The notes beneath the pieces are model-generated. The model did not search any database and was not told where the DNA came from. It saw nothing but the letters and a program-made list of their open reading frames with translations. This document shows, one piece after another, positions 53,901 through 62,539 of a stretch of DNA of 64,000 bases. The position numbers and the translations under genes were made by a program. The stretch is from positions 41,631,896 through 41,695,895 of the forward strand of contig OZ029916.1 in NCBI GenBank assembly GCA_964023275.1, in the 5' to 3' direction. Position 1 is the first letter of the stretch, and every line of letters starts with the position of its first letter. This DNA comes from Norana najaformis (lineage: Eukaryota; Annelida; Clitellata; Crassiclitellata; Hormogastridae).

Positions 53901-54072
53901 TTGATTCCTCACTGCTTCCCCTTTCAGGAATGAGCATCATTGGCATGATGACAAAGATGACTGTCAAGGCAACTATCGCCGTGACAACAACGTAGGCGAC
54001 GATCTTGTACTCAAACATGACCGCATCGGCGAATCTTGTTTTGGCTTCGTTAAGAACATGGTGTTCTTTGAC
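47790..54072 (-). CDS. PLD3: PLD3/PLD4-type 5' exonuclease (phospholipase D family), nine exons, 5' end incomplete
   Basis: PLD3/PLD4 are type II membrane proteins of the endolysosome that act as 5' exonucleases on single-stranded DNA/RNA. Exons: 54072-53864, 53179-52999, 52434-52311, 51977-51847, 51165-50965, 50440-50301, 49336-49174, 48637-48535, 47983-47790. They sum to 1446 nt (481 aa plus TAG); phases all match. Order: short cytosolic part, one membrane segment ([20 protein letters not shown]), then the lumenal domain with HKD1 [15 protein letters not shown] and HKD2 [16 protein letters not shown]-glycosylation sequons: NLT, NAT, NHT, NQT, NST. Human PLD3 is 490 aa. No initiator exon was found; if MFEYK in the first exon is the start the protein is 463 aa. 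PLD3 versus PLD4 cannot be decided. Confidence 0.96.
48535..48637 (-). CDS. PLD3: PLD exon h (HKD motif 2)
   Basis: 103 nt, [20 protein letters not shown] then [14 protein letters not shown]: second HKD box with a canonical Asp, where human PLD3 has Glu (HNKYMVTE). Acceptor TTCAG, donor GTACGC. Confidence 0.97.
48785..49115 (+). mobile_element. SINE-B copy in PLD intron
   Basis: 'ctgtaaaccaacaattgttg', B box 'ttggttcgagtctactgaga', 'aagcagcagaaattggtaca', then CTTACCTTACC tail. Confidence 0.75.
49174..49336 (-). CDS. PLD3: PLD exon g
   Basis: 163 nt, [20 protein letters not shown].. RADIQV, matching human [23 protein letters not shown]. Acceptor TGTAG, donor GTATGT. Confidence 0.97.
49690..49792 (-). 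repeat. Repeat D copy (reverse)
   Basis: 'cttcacttgaagcatcaact', 'cttgtgcattatgataacaa', 'cgctatagaagttag'. Confidence 0.65.
49922..50018. repeat. Tandem repeat, unit about 39 bp, 2.4 units
   Basis: 'ggctttgattctaaactgaa' and 'tgcattcaagggctttgatt' repeated. Confidence 0.85.
50301..50440 (-). CDS. PLD3: PLD exon f
   Basis: 140 nt, [20 protein letters not shown].. [19 protein letters not shown], matching human SAPPPLCPSGRTPDLKALL..FIYVAVMNYLP. Acceptor TTTCAG, donor GTAAAT. Confidence 0.96.
50460..50655. repeat. Tandem duplication, unit about 100 bp, two units
   Basis: Both units share 'atgcatca.ttaaatgatca' and 'aaataaatcaaaatatcac'. Confidence 0.82.
50965..51165 (-). CDS. PLD3: PLD exon e
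   Basis: 201 nt, [20 protein letters not shown].. [19 protein letters not shown], matching human [29 protein letters not shown]. Acceptor GGCAG, donor GTCAGT. Confidence 0.97.
51620..51805. repeat. Two short interspersed units with 'tttatatagcacctttt'
   Basis: Copies at about 51630-51670 and 51750-51805; related ends occur at 46450, 48360 and 9460. Confidence 0.55.
51847..51977 (-). CDS. PLD3: PLD exon d (HKD motif 1)
   Basis: 131 nt, [25 protein letters not shown] then [14 protein letters not shown]: complete HxKxxxxD catalytic motif. Acceptor TTCAG, donor GTAATA. Confidence 0.97.
52020..52172 (+). repeat. Repeat D copy in PLD intron
   Basis: 'gcaaggcatcaatgaatagt', 'cgcttcaaagcaaaaccatg', 'gagactggaaggcaggctac', 'agaggataagccaatc'. 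Confidence 0.65.
52311..52434 (-). CDS. PLD3: PLD exon c
   Basis: 124 nt, [20 protein letters not shown].. IELAQAG, matching human GEEVLRQLQ..KGVNVRIAVSKPS. Acceptor TGAAG (weak), donor GTCTGT; phase 1 out. Confidence 0.93.
52480..52850 (-). pseudogene. L2-like LINE RT C-terminal fragment in PLD intron
   Basis: Minus strand: [46 protein letters not shown] and [17 protein letters not shown]. These are consecutive blocks of L2-type ORF2 ends. Open for 120 codons, then shifted; no catalytic core. Confidence 0.88.
52999..53179 (-). CDS. PLD3: PLD exon b
   Basis: 181 nt, [20 protein letters not shown].. [14 protein letters not shown].., matching human LVESIPEGLDFPN and [10 protein letters not shown]. 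Acceptor TTTCAG, donor GTCTTA. Confidence 0.97.
53518..53620 (-). mobile_element. 3' end fragment of the LINE at 55498
   Basis: CATCATCATCAGTCACC then 'gggttcagcgcccataggtg' and 'tctccgtccaattgtctctg', the same order as 55498-55600. A weaker match lies at 50655-50720. Confidence 0.62.
53864..54072 (-). CDS. PLD3: PLD exon a (membrane anchor)
   Basis: 209 nt, [20 protein letters not shown].. then the hydrophobic anchor and ..[12 protein letters not shown]. Acceptor TAG gives an in-frame stop just before the exon, so either an upstream exon is spliced on or the Met in MFEYK is the start. Donor GTAAGA, phase 2. Confidence 0.9.
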
Positions 54073-54825
54073 CTAGAGTATGCACAAAAATCAACACTGA
54101 ATCATTACTGAATCGCTGATTCACCCCACTCCATAAAATTTTGCTGGGGCTTGTAATGACAACAAAGCAGACAACATCTTCTTTGACTTGGTGCGTAAGT
54201 ATGTCTATCAGCAAAATCATCACTGATTTACTGATTCACCCTGGTGCATCTGCTGTTTTGTTAAGTTGCTCTTGTAATGTAAAGATGCATAAACAAATTA
54301 ATACTTCTTTGAGATGTTCTTGAAAGGCGCTATACAAATGATTACATAGGCCTACATAAAACCTTAACTGCCGATGCCTCAAAATGCTATCCAGATAGGG
54401 CAGCCAACCGTCCCGGATTCGACTGGACAGACCCGGATTCGGCCTTGTGTGTCCTGTGTCCCGGATTGATCCCAAACTGTCCTGGAACTTGGTGTAAATA
54501 TCCACTTCATCAAAAGTTGTTCTTTTCGCACATATGAACTTCGCTCGTACTAGGCCCTGAAGCCTGGTAGGCTACTGGAATTTAATATACGTTTTGCTCC
54601 TGAAGTTGATTCAAATTTTATATATAGGCCACTTGTCTCTTGATGATTTGAGTCAAATCATTTGACTGTAATGTTAACGACTATTTGCAGCAGATCCTAC
54701 ATTTGGCTGACGCAACATTCGTTACATACAGTGATGTGGACAGGGTAAATTGGTACTGGCATATCGAGTGACTATGCGGGCGTCCCGGATTGGCAGAATC
54801 AAAACTTGGCAGCCCTATATCCAGA
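54073..54825. other. Upstream flank of PLD exon a
   Basis: No initiator exon identified. Contains a short GCGCTATACAAAT end at about 54326. Otherwise unremarkable. Confidence 0.5.
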
Positions 54826-55065
54826 TTCGTAATCGAAATCGTAATTCCGAGATTTCTACAGAGCCCAACGAAAGCCACGCCGCGGGGACTAGCTTATTCA
54901 CAGGCTCTCAGTCAAAACAAAATCGATAGGCAAAAGGGTTCCGTTCCAGGTCAAGATCCAAAAGTCAGACGGAAAGACAGCGTGGCAGCTATGGGTGGGG
55001 TGGTGTTTGGGGTTGGAAAGGAGAGAGAGATAAGAGGAAGAAGGGGTGTCAGGATAGGCTAAGTA
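54825..55065 (-). mobile_element. L2/CR1-like LINE 3' end (copy 5)
   Basis: 'gtaatcgaaatcgtaattcc', 'aaagccacgccgcggggact', 'aaacaaaatcgataggcaaa'. Confidence 0.82.
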
Positions 55066-55497
55066 CTGAAAATTCGGATGCTTACGTTATCGGAACTTGG
55101 TGCATAATAGCTTTTCCACGACACCATCTTTCTATTTTCTAAGCCCGAAAGAAATTTTCTAAATTAGTCAAACAAATTTCCAACACAAAAAAAAATTATA
55201 AAGTCCCGCAAAGCTTTGTCCATAATTGAAGGCTCGGGCTTTGTCAGCACAGACCCGGAACCTACGAAAGCTCAAAGGAGCTTTGACAGGAATTCAGCTG
55301 AAGTTCATGAGCAGAGGATTGAATTTAGCGACTTTTTTCTTGCCTCGGCATATGACGGCGGATGGCCAGGCCTCACCCTCGCTTCCTGTTCTGCCCAACG
55401 AGAATGTACTGTATGCTACATACACATTTTACAGCAGAGTTCGCAAGATGACTCCCAGTGCAACATTTTGAGAGAGCCGCTGGCCTGGTTAGCTCAT

Positions 55498-55983
55498 TCA
55501 TCATCATCAATAACCGTGGGCTCAATGCCCGTAGGTGTCCGAAGCCCGTTTCACAATGTGTCTCCACTCGATTCTGTTTTGAGCCGCATGTCCCAGTCTC
55601 TGCAAGTCCGCGCCACACCACTCCTCAATGTCATCCACCCACTCTCGATGTGGTCTGCCTCTTTTGTTCGTACCTTCCATAATTCCAAACATCAGAGTCT
55701 TAATATTTCTGTCATCCTTCATTCTACAGATATGTCCAAACAATCCAAATTTTCGCTGAATAACCTTCTGCAGTAGATTCTCGGTTATAGCCACTCTTTC
55801 GTAAACCTCTTCATTCCTAATCTTCTGAGTCCATCCGATCCTTACGATTTTTCTGTAACATTTTCTCTCAAATGCCAAGACTCTCCGTCGTGAGTCTTTT
55901 GTCAGGACCCATGTCTCACATCCATACATCATGGTGCTAAATACACATGTCTTTAATACCTCCAGTTTTGTTTTCATGCTCAT
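55498..55983 (-). pseudogene. Non-LTR retrotransposon ORF2 C-terminus, open over 150 codons
   Basis: Minus strand: KLEVLKTCVFSTMMYGCETW, VLAFERKCYRKIVRIGWTQK, LFGHICRM, RGRPHREWVDDIEEWCGADL. The YGCETW and RRGRP..W.DDI blocks are classic LINE ORF2 ends. The frame is intact to its stop (WRHIVKRASDTYGH), followed by a 3' UTR 'gggcattgagcccacg' hairpin and (ATG)n. The best preserved LINE piece here, but the RT core is absent. Confidence 0.9.
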
Positions 55984-56505
55984 TGGTTACCTATAACACA
56001 CTTCAATTCTCTCAACCCTCCTGTCTTCGTCAGTTATTTACAAACCAACCACTCCGTTCAACCAGCTCCTCTTCTGCCCTTCACTTCTTCGCCCTCCCGT
56101 CACTTCATCCTTAAAATTTTGAAATCGCTCCATAGCCATAGCTGCTTCACTTCTCTGGAATAAACTCCCACCCGGATTACGACAATTATCTGATCCATCA
56201 TACGAACTCACCAATACTTCACCTCTTGCAATTTCTGCACAGATCTTTCACTCAAAAGTCAAAACTGAAAACATTACTTTTCCAAAAATCTTATCCTGAT
56301 TCTTCCCCTTATCTCTGTTCTTGTTCCAATTGCAAACACCATCCACCATAGCCGTCCGACTGTCTGCCTACTTGACTCCTGGATCTTGACCTGGAACCGA
56401 AACCTTTTGCCTATCGATTTTTTTCTGAGCGCCTCTGAATAAGCGACTTAACTTACGTTGGGCGCTTTAGAACTCTCGAGATTACGATTACGACTGGTTA
56501 AAGCG
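55984..56505 (+). mobile_element. L2/CR1-like LINE 3' end (copy 6, longest)
   Basis: ORF2 end in shifted frames (HRSFTQKSKLKTLLF, PSCLRQLFTNQ), then 'cttttgcctatcgatttttt', 'gggcgctttagaactctcga' and ATTACGATTACGA. Starts exactly where the opposite-strand LINE at 55983 begins. Confidence 0.82.
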
Positions 56506-56599
56506 TAGGCCTACATCAAGGCTCATCTATGCGCGAGGATGCCGGTTCGCTTACCGATAGTGGCTATATTTCATATATTAAAATCTCGGATTAGCACGG

Positions 56600-56738
56600 T
56601 CCCTAGACGGGGACCATAAATGACGTGGCGCCAATTGAAACAGGCAACGGTGGTGAAGGATATCCCCCGACTAATTTATTGCAAAATGAGCAGGGTCGGG
56701 GTAATACGGTCGCTATATAAACAGTGTACATTGTGCAT
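56600..56738 (+). repeat. Repeat F copy 2
   Basis: 'caggcaacggtggtgaagga', 'aaaatgagcagggtcggggt', 'cggtcgctatataaacagtg'. Confidence 0.7.
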
Positions 56739-57084
56739 GTTCATTGGGCCCGTAGCTTATCACACAAGGTCGAAAACGAGACTTTTCAGGCTCTCCTACT
56801 CTGCTTCTGCTCTTGCACCACCCTAAGACCACCATCGCCAACGATTTGTAGTATCGTGTTGCCTCCTTGGGCTGACCTCAGAAATCTGACCTGCCACCAA
56901 AACCGACCAAACAACCTGGTTCTTGCGGACTTGATCTGATATAGTGTTTAAACTGGCTTCCATTGTTTGCTTTGTGTAGCCTAAATGTAAATGAACATGT
57001 TTTTTAGAGCCAATTGTCGGATTTGCCAGTGCTGACAATTTAGATTAATTATTAAAATTGCTGTGAACATATCAACTTCCTCTA

Positions 57085-57130
57085 GACAGGCTTTAAATTC
57101 CCAAGACGCTAACCGCTAGACTATTAATTA
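57085..57130 (-). mobile_element. tRNA-like head remnant
   Basis: Minus strand: TAATAGTCTAGCGGTTAGCG then TTTAAAGCC; A-box-like only. Confidence 0.4.
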
Positions 57131-57529
57131 CGTATTAAGAAGTTTTATTAGTAAATAATATTCAAATTGAATATTTACTTCCATTCGCCAGGGGTCCACG
57201 ATAGTTGTCGATCGATCGCCTATGGTAGAGCAGAGAATGGAAGGACAGACTCGGGATGTGCGTTGTTCATGTTTATGTTTACATTCAAGAGCGAGTTTGT
57301 TTTTGCCAGCTATTTAGAATTAGATGGAGAGGGAGAAGGGGAGGGACAGGCAGACATGCAAACAGACAGATACAGAGGTAGAGACAGAGACGGGGCAGGC
57401 AGGAGACAGGCGCACAGATGGATTTAATTGTATGGGAAACCGCTTGTGTCTCAAATGCATAATATGTTCAATAACAATTCTGTCCTGGAAACTTCCCATG
57501 CAACGATCCGCCCTGTGTCTCTCCCACAC

Positions 57530-57765
57530 ACTCTCTGTCTGTCTGCTCTGCTCTGTGTTTGTCTTACTCTGTTTCCACGTGTCTGTTTCAGCCTTTCTTT
57601 AATGTGTATTTGCAAGTATGTGTATATGTGTATCTAATTATGTGCTTCTGTGTCCTCATGTGTCTATCTGTGTGCCTGTCGGCACGTGTATTTGGGTGTG
57701 ACTGTGTGTCTGTGAGTTCGTTCGTCTGTCTGTCTGTGTGTCCGTCTGTACGTCCGTGGTGGCCT
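57530..57765. repeat. TGTC/TGTG-rich tract
   Basis: Interrupted GTCTGTCTGTCTG and GTGTATATGTGT runs. Confidence 0.85.
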
Positions 57766-57779
57766 TTCATATCATGAGA

Positions 57780-58265
57780 GCTCAATGGCCTATCGTGTGC
57801 TAAGCGACCGATTGACACAGACCGACCAACGGCTACATGGGGCGCAGCAGCTGTTAACAGCCTCTGCAGCAACTAACAGCGGCTGAGGCCCAGCTGCTGT
57901 TGATGTTGGCCGAGAGCTGCTGCACTGTCAACTTGCGGTCTCGTTGGCTGGCCTTGCTGCCGCTGATGTTGTACAACAGAAAAACATGAAGGAAGGAAGG
58001 GCGTACGGAAGGAAGGAGGCTGAATGCTACTTCGAGTAGGCCGAACATGTGTATGCTTTTGCATTTGTGTGCGTGGACGGTGTGACGCGACATGTGATGT
58101 TTACTATATCAGCATCGGTAGCCAGCGGCAGCGGCTGCAGCAGCTGCAGGGTCGGTGCTAATGACGGTTGGGTTCTCCTTGTCCTGCTTCGTTGCCATCT
58201 CCCTTGAGGCGTCAATCGGAAGAAGATGTCATGGCGGCCGCGTTGCGAAGAGCCTAGACTACGTA
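57780..58265. promoter_or_regulatory. GC-rich CpG-containing patch, possible promoter of PLD or an unknown gene
   Basis: Stands out from the AT-rich surroundings: CAGCGGCAGCGGCTGCAGCA, GGCGGCCGCG and several CGs. On the minus strand a short frame MATKQDKENPTVISTDPAAA runs to a stop after 26 codons without a usable donor. It lies 3.7 kb upstream of the first PLD exon, a plausible place for a 5' UTR exon. No TATA box or Inr is proven. Confidence 0.3.
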
Positions 58266-58474
58266 CATACCTACTAATCGATTGACAACGCAAAACGCTT
58301 TTGGTCATTTTAACCATTACGAGCAATTTTTAATAAGGTCAGCGATTGACTTAACTTTACTAAAATTAAAGATGATTTAGTTGTTGGCTTCATCATCGTT
58401 ATCGTTGTCGTCATCATCAGCTTTAATTTTGATTAAATAGATTGATTTTTTGGGAATTCCATTGCATTCTCTGG

Positions 58475-58630
58475 TCAGCGACTGTAATCGTAATCGTAAT
58501 CGCAAGATTTCTACAGCGCATAAAGAAAGCTCAGTCGCATGAACCAGCTTATGCACAGGGCTCAGTCAAAACAAAATCGATAGGCATGAAAGGTCAGAAT
58601 CGGTACCACGTAGCGATTGTGCGACAGAAA
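58475..58630 (-). mobile_element. L2/CR1-like LINE 3' end (copy 7)
   Basis: 'gtaatcgtaatcgtaatcgc', 'gaaccagcttatgcacaggg', 'aaaacaaaatcgataggcat'. Confidence 0.8.
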
Positions 58631-58654
58631 AGATGATTATGTAATTATTAAGAC

Positions 58655-58945
58655 CAAGTCAGAATACGAAAAGAGCAAAGATATCTTATGTATAGGTCAA
58701 GGTTGTGTCTTAAATGAGGACAAGTCAAGGATGTTTTAGGAGAGGTTGAGGATACAGGTCAAGGGTGTGTCTTCAGGTAAAGGATGTGTTTAAATTAGAA
58801 CAGGTCAAGGATGTGTTTTAAATGAGAAGTCGATCAAGGGTGTACCTTAATGATAATGAGTCAAGGTTTAATCTTAAATGAGGTCAGGTCAAGTGGGTGT
58901 GTCTTTAATGGGACAGGTCAGACTTGTGTCTATTATGGAATGTTG
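58655..58945. repeat. Degenerate tandem repeat, unit about 35-40 bp, about eight units
   Basis: 'caggtcaaggatgtgtttta', 'aatgaggacaagtcaaggat' and variants. Confidence 0.85.
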
Positions 58946-58967
58946 GCAGGTCAAGGCAAATAACTGT

Positions 58968-59140
58968 ACATTATTATTATTATTTATTATTTATTTATTT
59001 GTTGTTATTATTAATTATTATTATTTATTAATAATAATAATAATAGTTATTATTATTATTATTATTGTTATTTAATTTTAATATTAATTATTGTTATTAT
59101 TTATTATTATTATAATAATTATTATTGTTATTATTAAAGA
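58968..59140. repeat. (TTA)/(ATT) AT-rich array
   Basis: TTATTATTATT with TTTA interruptions. Confidence 0.92.
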
Positions 59141-59429
59141 CTGTGCAGACATTCTTAGGCAGGGTAAGCAACTGCTCAGTACATTTGTATGAGTTGGAAA
59201 TTTGGCTAATTGAGGAAATCTCGGCCAAGGATTTTTATGGCTTTGTCAGTCGCAACAAAGCATTAATCATCTTTCAGAAAGTAAATTCAAGAGCATTGTC
59301 TTAAAACAACAGATGCTGTCATGGACTTTTATTATCTAGTCATTGAGGCCTGTATCCAGACAGTAATGTGGGTTCATCGGCTTGCCTATCCCTCTCTAGG
59401 GTGGCAAAGTTGCAGATTGCAGGTTGATA

Positions 59430-59590
59430 ATGAATTGCCTTTCACCTCTGCATTTGAGTTCAAATCCTGGTCCATCTTGTAAAATTCACAACTTTGAGCA
59501 CTGTCAAGTCTTGTAAACCAAATGGAGAGGTTCCCAGGTGTTGGCATGCGGTTGTCATGTCTGTGCTTTAGCTAAACAATCCTTAAACCA
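59430..59590 (+). mobile_element. SINE head remnant left of the minisatellite
   Basis: B-box-like 'gagttcaaatcctggtc' then 'ttcacaactttgagca'. Could be the 5' part of a SINE-B copy. Confidence 0.5.
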
Positions 59591-60005
59591 CCAGGACCAT
59601 GGCTCTGAGGACCATGCCTCTGAGGACCCTGCCTCCGAGAACCCTGCCTCTGAGGACCATGCCTCTCAGGAGGACCTTGCCTCGGAGGACCATGAATCTG
59701 AGGACCCTGCCTCTGAGGACCATGCCTCTCAGGAGGACCTTGCCTCGGAGGACCATGCCTCTGAGGACCATGCCTCTGAGGACCATGCCTCTCAGGAGGA
59801 CCTTGCCTCGGAGGACCATGCCTCTGAGGACCATGCCTCTGAGGACCATGCCTCTCAGGAGGACCTTGCCTCGGAGGACCATGCCTCTGAGGACCATGCC
59901 TCTGAGGACCATGCCTCTGAGGACCATGCCTCTCAGGAGGACCTTGCCTCGGAGGACCTTGCCTCGGAGGACCATGCCTCTGAGGACCATGCCTCTGAGG
60001 ACCTT
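59590..60005. repeat. Minisatellite with 15-bp unit and 63-bp higher-order unit
   Basis: Unit GAGGACCATGCCTCT (15 bp), with an 18-bp variant CAGGAGGACCTTGCCTCG. One 18-mer plus three 15-mers makes a 63-bp block repeated about three times in full. All lengths are multiples of three, so the plus strand reads EDHASEDHASEDHASQEDLA and the minus strand MVLRGMVLRGKVLLRG without stops. I do not consider it a gene. Confidence 0.93.
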
Positions 60006-60021
60006 ATTAAAAGAGTGATAT

Positions 60022-60250
60022 AATAAATTAACTTACTTTGCCTTACCTTATATTATATTACCCTGCATTGCATTACCTTACATTGCCTTATCCTACCTTA
60101 TATAACCTTATCTTACCTTTCTTTTCCATACCTTACCTTACCTTCTGTTACCTAACCTTACATTACGTTACCTTACTATGCCTTAATCTGTGTTAATCTA
60201 TGATATATAATGTTACCTTACCTTATCTTGTCTGACCTTACCAAAATGTT
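60022..60250. repeat. (CCTTA)n degenerate pentamer tract
   Basis: CCTTACCTTA and CATTACCTTA units over 230 bp, the SINE-B tail type. Confidence 0.88.
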
Positions 60251-60990
60251 GAAGTTCCCTTATGGTATGTTAACATAAGATGGTTTTTTAGAAGCTGGCT
60301 TTACTTAAGTCAGTTGTTTAACATAGCTTCCATATGGATGTTATCAGACCATAGTTAAACTCCACAGTTGTTCACTGGAAATGTTTTGTTTGTGGATCAA
60401 AGTTCAGTCTTCTTTAATTGGACCCAATTTATTCGGGTTTCTGAGACTATGTTTTCTTGGGATCTGCCGTTTGAGTAGAGGCCTCTTCTGAAATTCGTAG
60501 AGTCTTATGACCATTTTATTGGGCTCTTTATTCCCAAAGAGGGCATGAACTCTTCTAAAATTAAATCAGAAGAGGATTCAAGAAGAGGGTGTGGCTTAAA
60601 TTTGTGGCTTAACATTTTATATAAGCAAGATTTCAAAAGACCATTATAAGTCTCACAAGAAAAAATGTGCTACAGCAATTCTTGAAGATAGCAGTTAAAG
60701 ATAAAGTGATGATCAAGACGACCTTATTAAACAGGCAGTTGCTGTGATCTGTGTTGCGTACTTGTCAATGTCAGACCTACAAGTGGCGCTATACAAATTT
60801 TAAATTACAATTACAATTACAATTACATATGTACTACGCTCGAACCACAGTTTCTGTTTGGTGAAACTTGTCTTAACTCTTCTGGTCGCTTTGTTGGAAC
60901 AAAGTCTTCTAAATCTAGACTATCTGCAACAATGCAAACAGTGAAGACAATAGGTAGTTTTGAGCTGAAATTATCAAGGAATGTAAAACA
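60251..60990. other. Unassigned intergenic sequence
   Basis: No gene or repeat body recognised, except a GCGCTATACAAAT end with (ACAATT)n at about 60785-60825. Confidence 0.6.
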
Positions 60991-61784
60991 GTTTTTATTA
61001 CTATGTTAGAAGCCGGCAGAAATGGAAGGAAAGGGTAGGCCCACTGAAAAAGGAAGAGAGACGTGGAGAAGTCATCGTAGATGATGTGGAAGAAGATGAA
61101 GTGTTCAATAAATATTTCAGCTGTGTGTTTGCTCTGGAAGGACTGGGAAACATTCCTGAGACTAACCGAACATTTGTAGGCAGTATTGGGAGGGATTGTC
61201 ATGGATACTGTTTACCAAGGAAATGTGGTGGAACAGCTGAAAGGTTAAAAGTTGACAAGAGTCCAGGGATAGGTGAATTACATCCTAAAGTTTACATTAA
61301 GTGAGAGATGAAATCGGAGAGGCATTAGCACAGATCTTCAATGCTTTACTGGAGAAGTACAGTGGGAATGGAGAGATGCACTCATAGTGCCATTGCTTAA
61401 AAAGGGAAATAGAGGTGAACCATGTAACTGTAGCCATGTCAGTTTAGCTAGAGTTCTGTGCAAGGTCATGGAAAGAATTATTAAGGATAACACAGTGGAG
61501 TGTTTGAAGGAGTATGACGTAATAAAAGACAGTCAACGTGGATTTACAAGAGGTCGTTCATGTTGGGAAATCTGTTGGAGTTCTGTGAGGAGGTTATGAA
61601 AGGATAGATGAGGGGGAACCTGTGCATGTACTTTACCTAGATTTTGCAGAAGCATTTGACAAAGTACCTCATTTGAGGTTGACCAATGGTTGCAAGCGTG
61701 TCGGATTAAAGGGTTGGTACTAACATGGATTCAGAGCTGGTTATCAGGCATAAGGCAAATGTTGGGTGCAGGAGAAAAGACGCT

Positions 61785-62045
61785 GAATCTCTGTTTCCTT
61801 GTGGCTGGAATTAATCCCTCCTAGAGAAGGGGTCAGCGACATGGATCCTTCTTTGACATTTGTTTCTATCTCCAGTATCTTCTTTCTTCAGTCTGAGGAG
61901 CTTTTTAGGTCTTGCTGAATCATTTCTTCCCATCTCTTCTTTTGTCATCCACGACTGCGGCGTCCATAAACTTCTGCTGTCATAATTCTTTTAATGCGGC
62001 TTTCCTCCTCTCTCCTCATCACGTGACCATACCATCTCAACCTGG
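61785..62045 (-). mobile_element. Foreign LINE 3' fragment nested in the 61015-62530 element
   Basis: The minus strand reads RLRWYGHVMRREESRIKRIM then TAEVYGRRSRG, KKRWEEMIQQDL, typical C-terminal blocks of another endonuclease-RT LINE, opposite in direction to the host element. Confidence 0.82.
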
Positions 62046-62194
62046 CTTATCATACCTTGTCAGATATACAAGACACTGTATCCAGGTATGGAATCCATAT
62101 CTGGAACATGACATAGAACAACTAGAGAAAGTACATAGGAGAGCTACTGAAGTGATTTGGAGTTACTTATGACTGTAGTTGATTTTTGTTTTTA

Positions 62195-62272
62195 ACCCAT
62201 GTACAGCGCCCTTTTCTTCGGCCTCGGCAGTGCTATGGCGTTATATAAATTGTCTTATTATTATTACACAGT
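62195..62272 (+). repeat. Element E copy inside the LINE remnant
   Basis: 'atgtacagcgcccttttctt' then 'tatggcgttatataaattgt' and CTTATTATTATTA. Splits the C-terminal RATEVIW and RRVEKLW blocks of the LINE. Confidence 0.75.
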
Positions 62273-62539
62273 ACTGAGCTAGGAAGAAGGGTTGAAAAGT
62301 TGTGGGCTAGCAACTTTGGAGAGGAGGGGTAGAGGAGACGCAATTGAAGCTGATAAGATCATTGCTGGAAAGGAGGCAGTCAAGTGGGAGAGGTTCTTCG
62401 AATCAGCACCAAGCAAGGACATAGGTATAAATTATTTAAGAAACCAAATGGAACGTTAAGGGCAGAGATTTTTTACAGCAGGAGTTGTAGACTTGTGGAA
62501 GAGTTTGGATGATAATGTTGTCTCGGTATAGACACTATA

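Larger units (their letters stand above)
61015..62530 (+). pseudogene. CR1/jockey-like LINE ORF2, decayed and interrupted
   Basis: Plus-strand blocks in RT order: KERVGPLKKEERRGEVIVDD, DEVFNKYFSCVFALE, LKVDKSPGIGELHPKVYIK, PLLKKGNRGEPCNCSHVSLA then CKVMERIIKD.., SQRGFTRGRSC, VLYLDFAEAFDKVPH, WIQSWLSG; then, after a foreign insert, RYTRHCIQVWNPYLEHDIEQ LEKVHRRATEVIW, RRVEKLWASN, ADKIIAGKEAVKWERFFESA. The FADD catalytic box is lost at the insert. Several frameshifts. Confidence 0.88.

Noticed and set aside
55216..55776. 186-codon plus-strand frame
   Set aside because: It overlaps the minus-strand LINE ORF2 end, which has clear conserved motifs; the plus frame is its shadow.
58027..58326. Coding first exon of PLD starting MATKQDKENP
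   Set aside because: The frame stops after 26 codons without a GT donor in the right phase; kept only as a possible promoter or 5' UTR area.
59538..60023. 161-codon EDHAS-repeat protein
   Set aside because: Open on both strands purely because of unit length; no signal peptide or flanking gene structure. Kept as a minisatellite.
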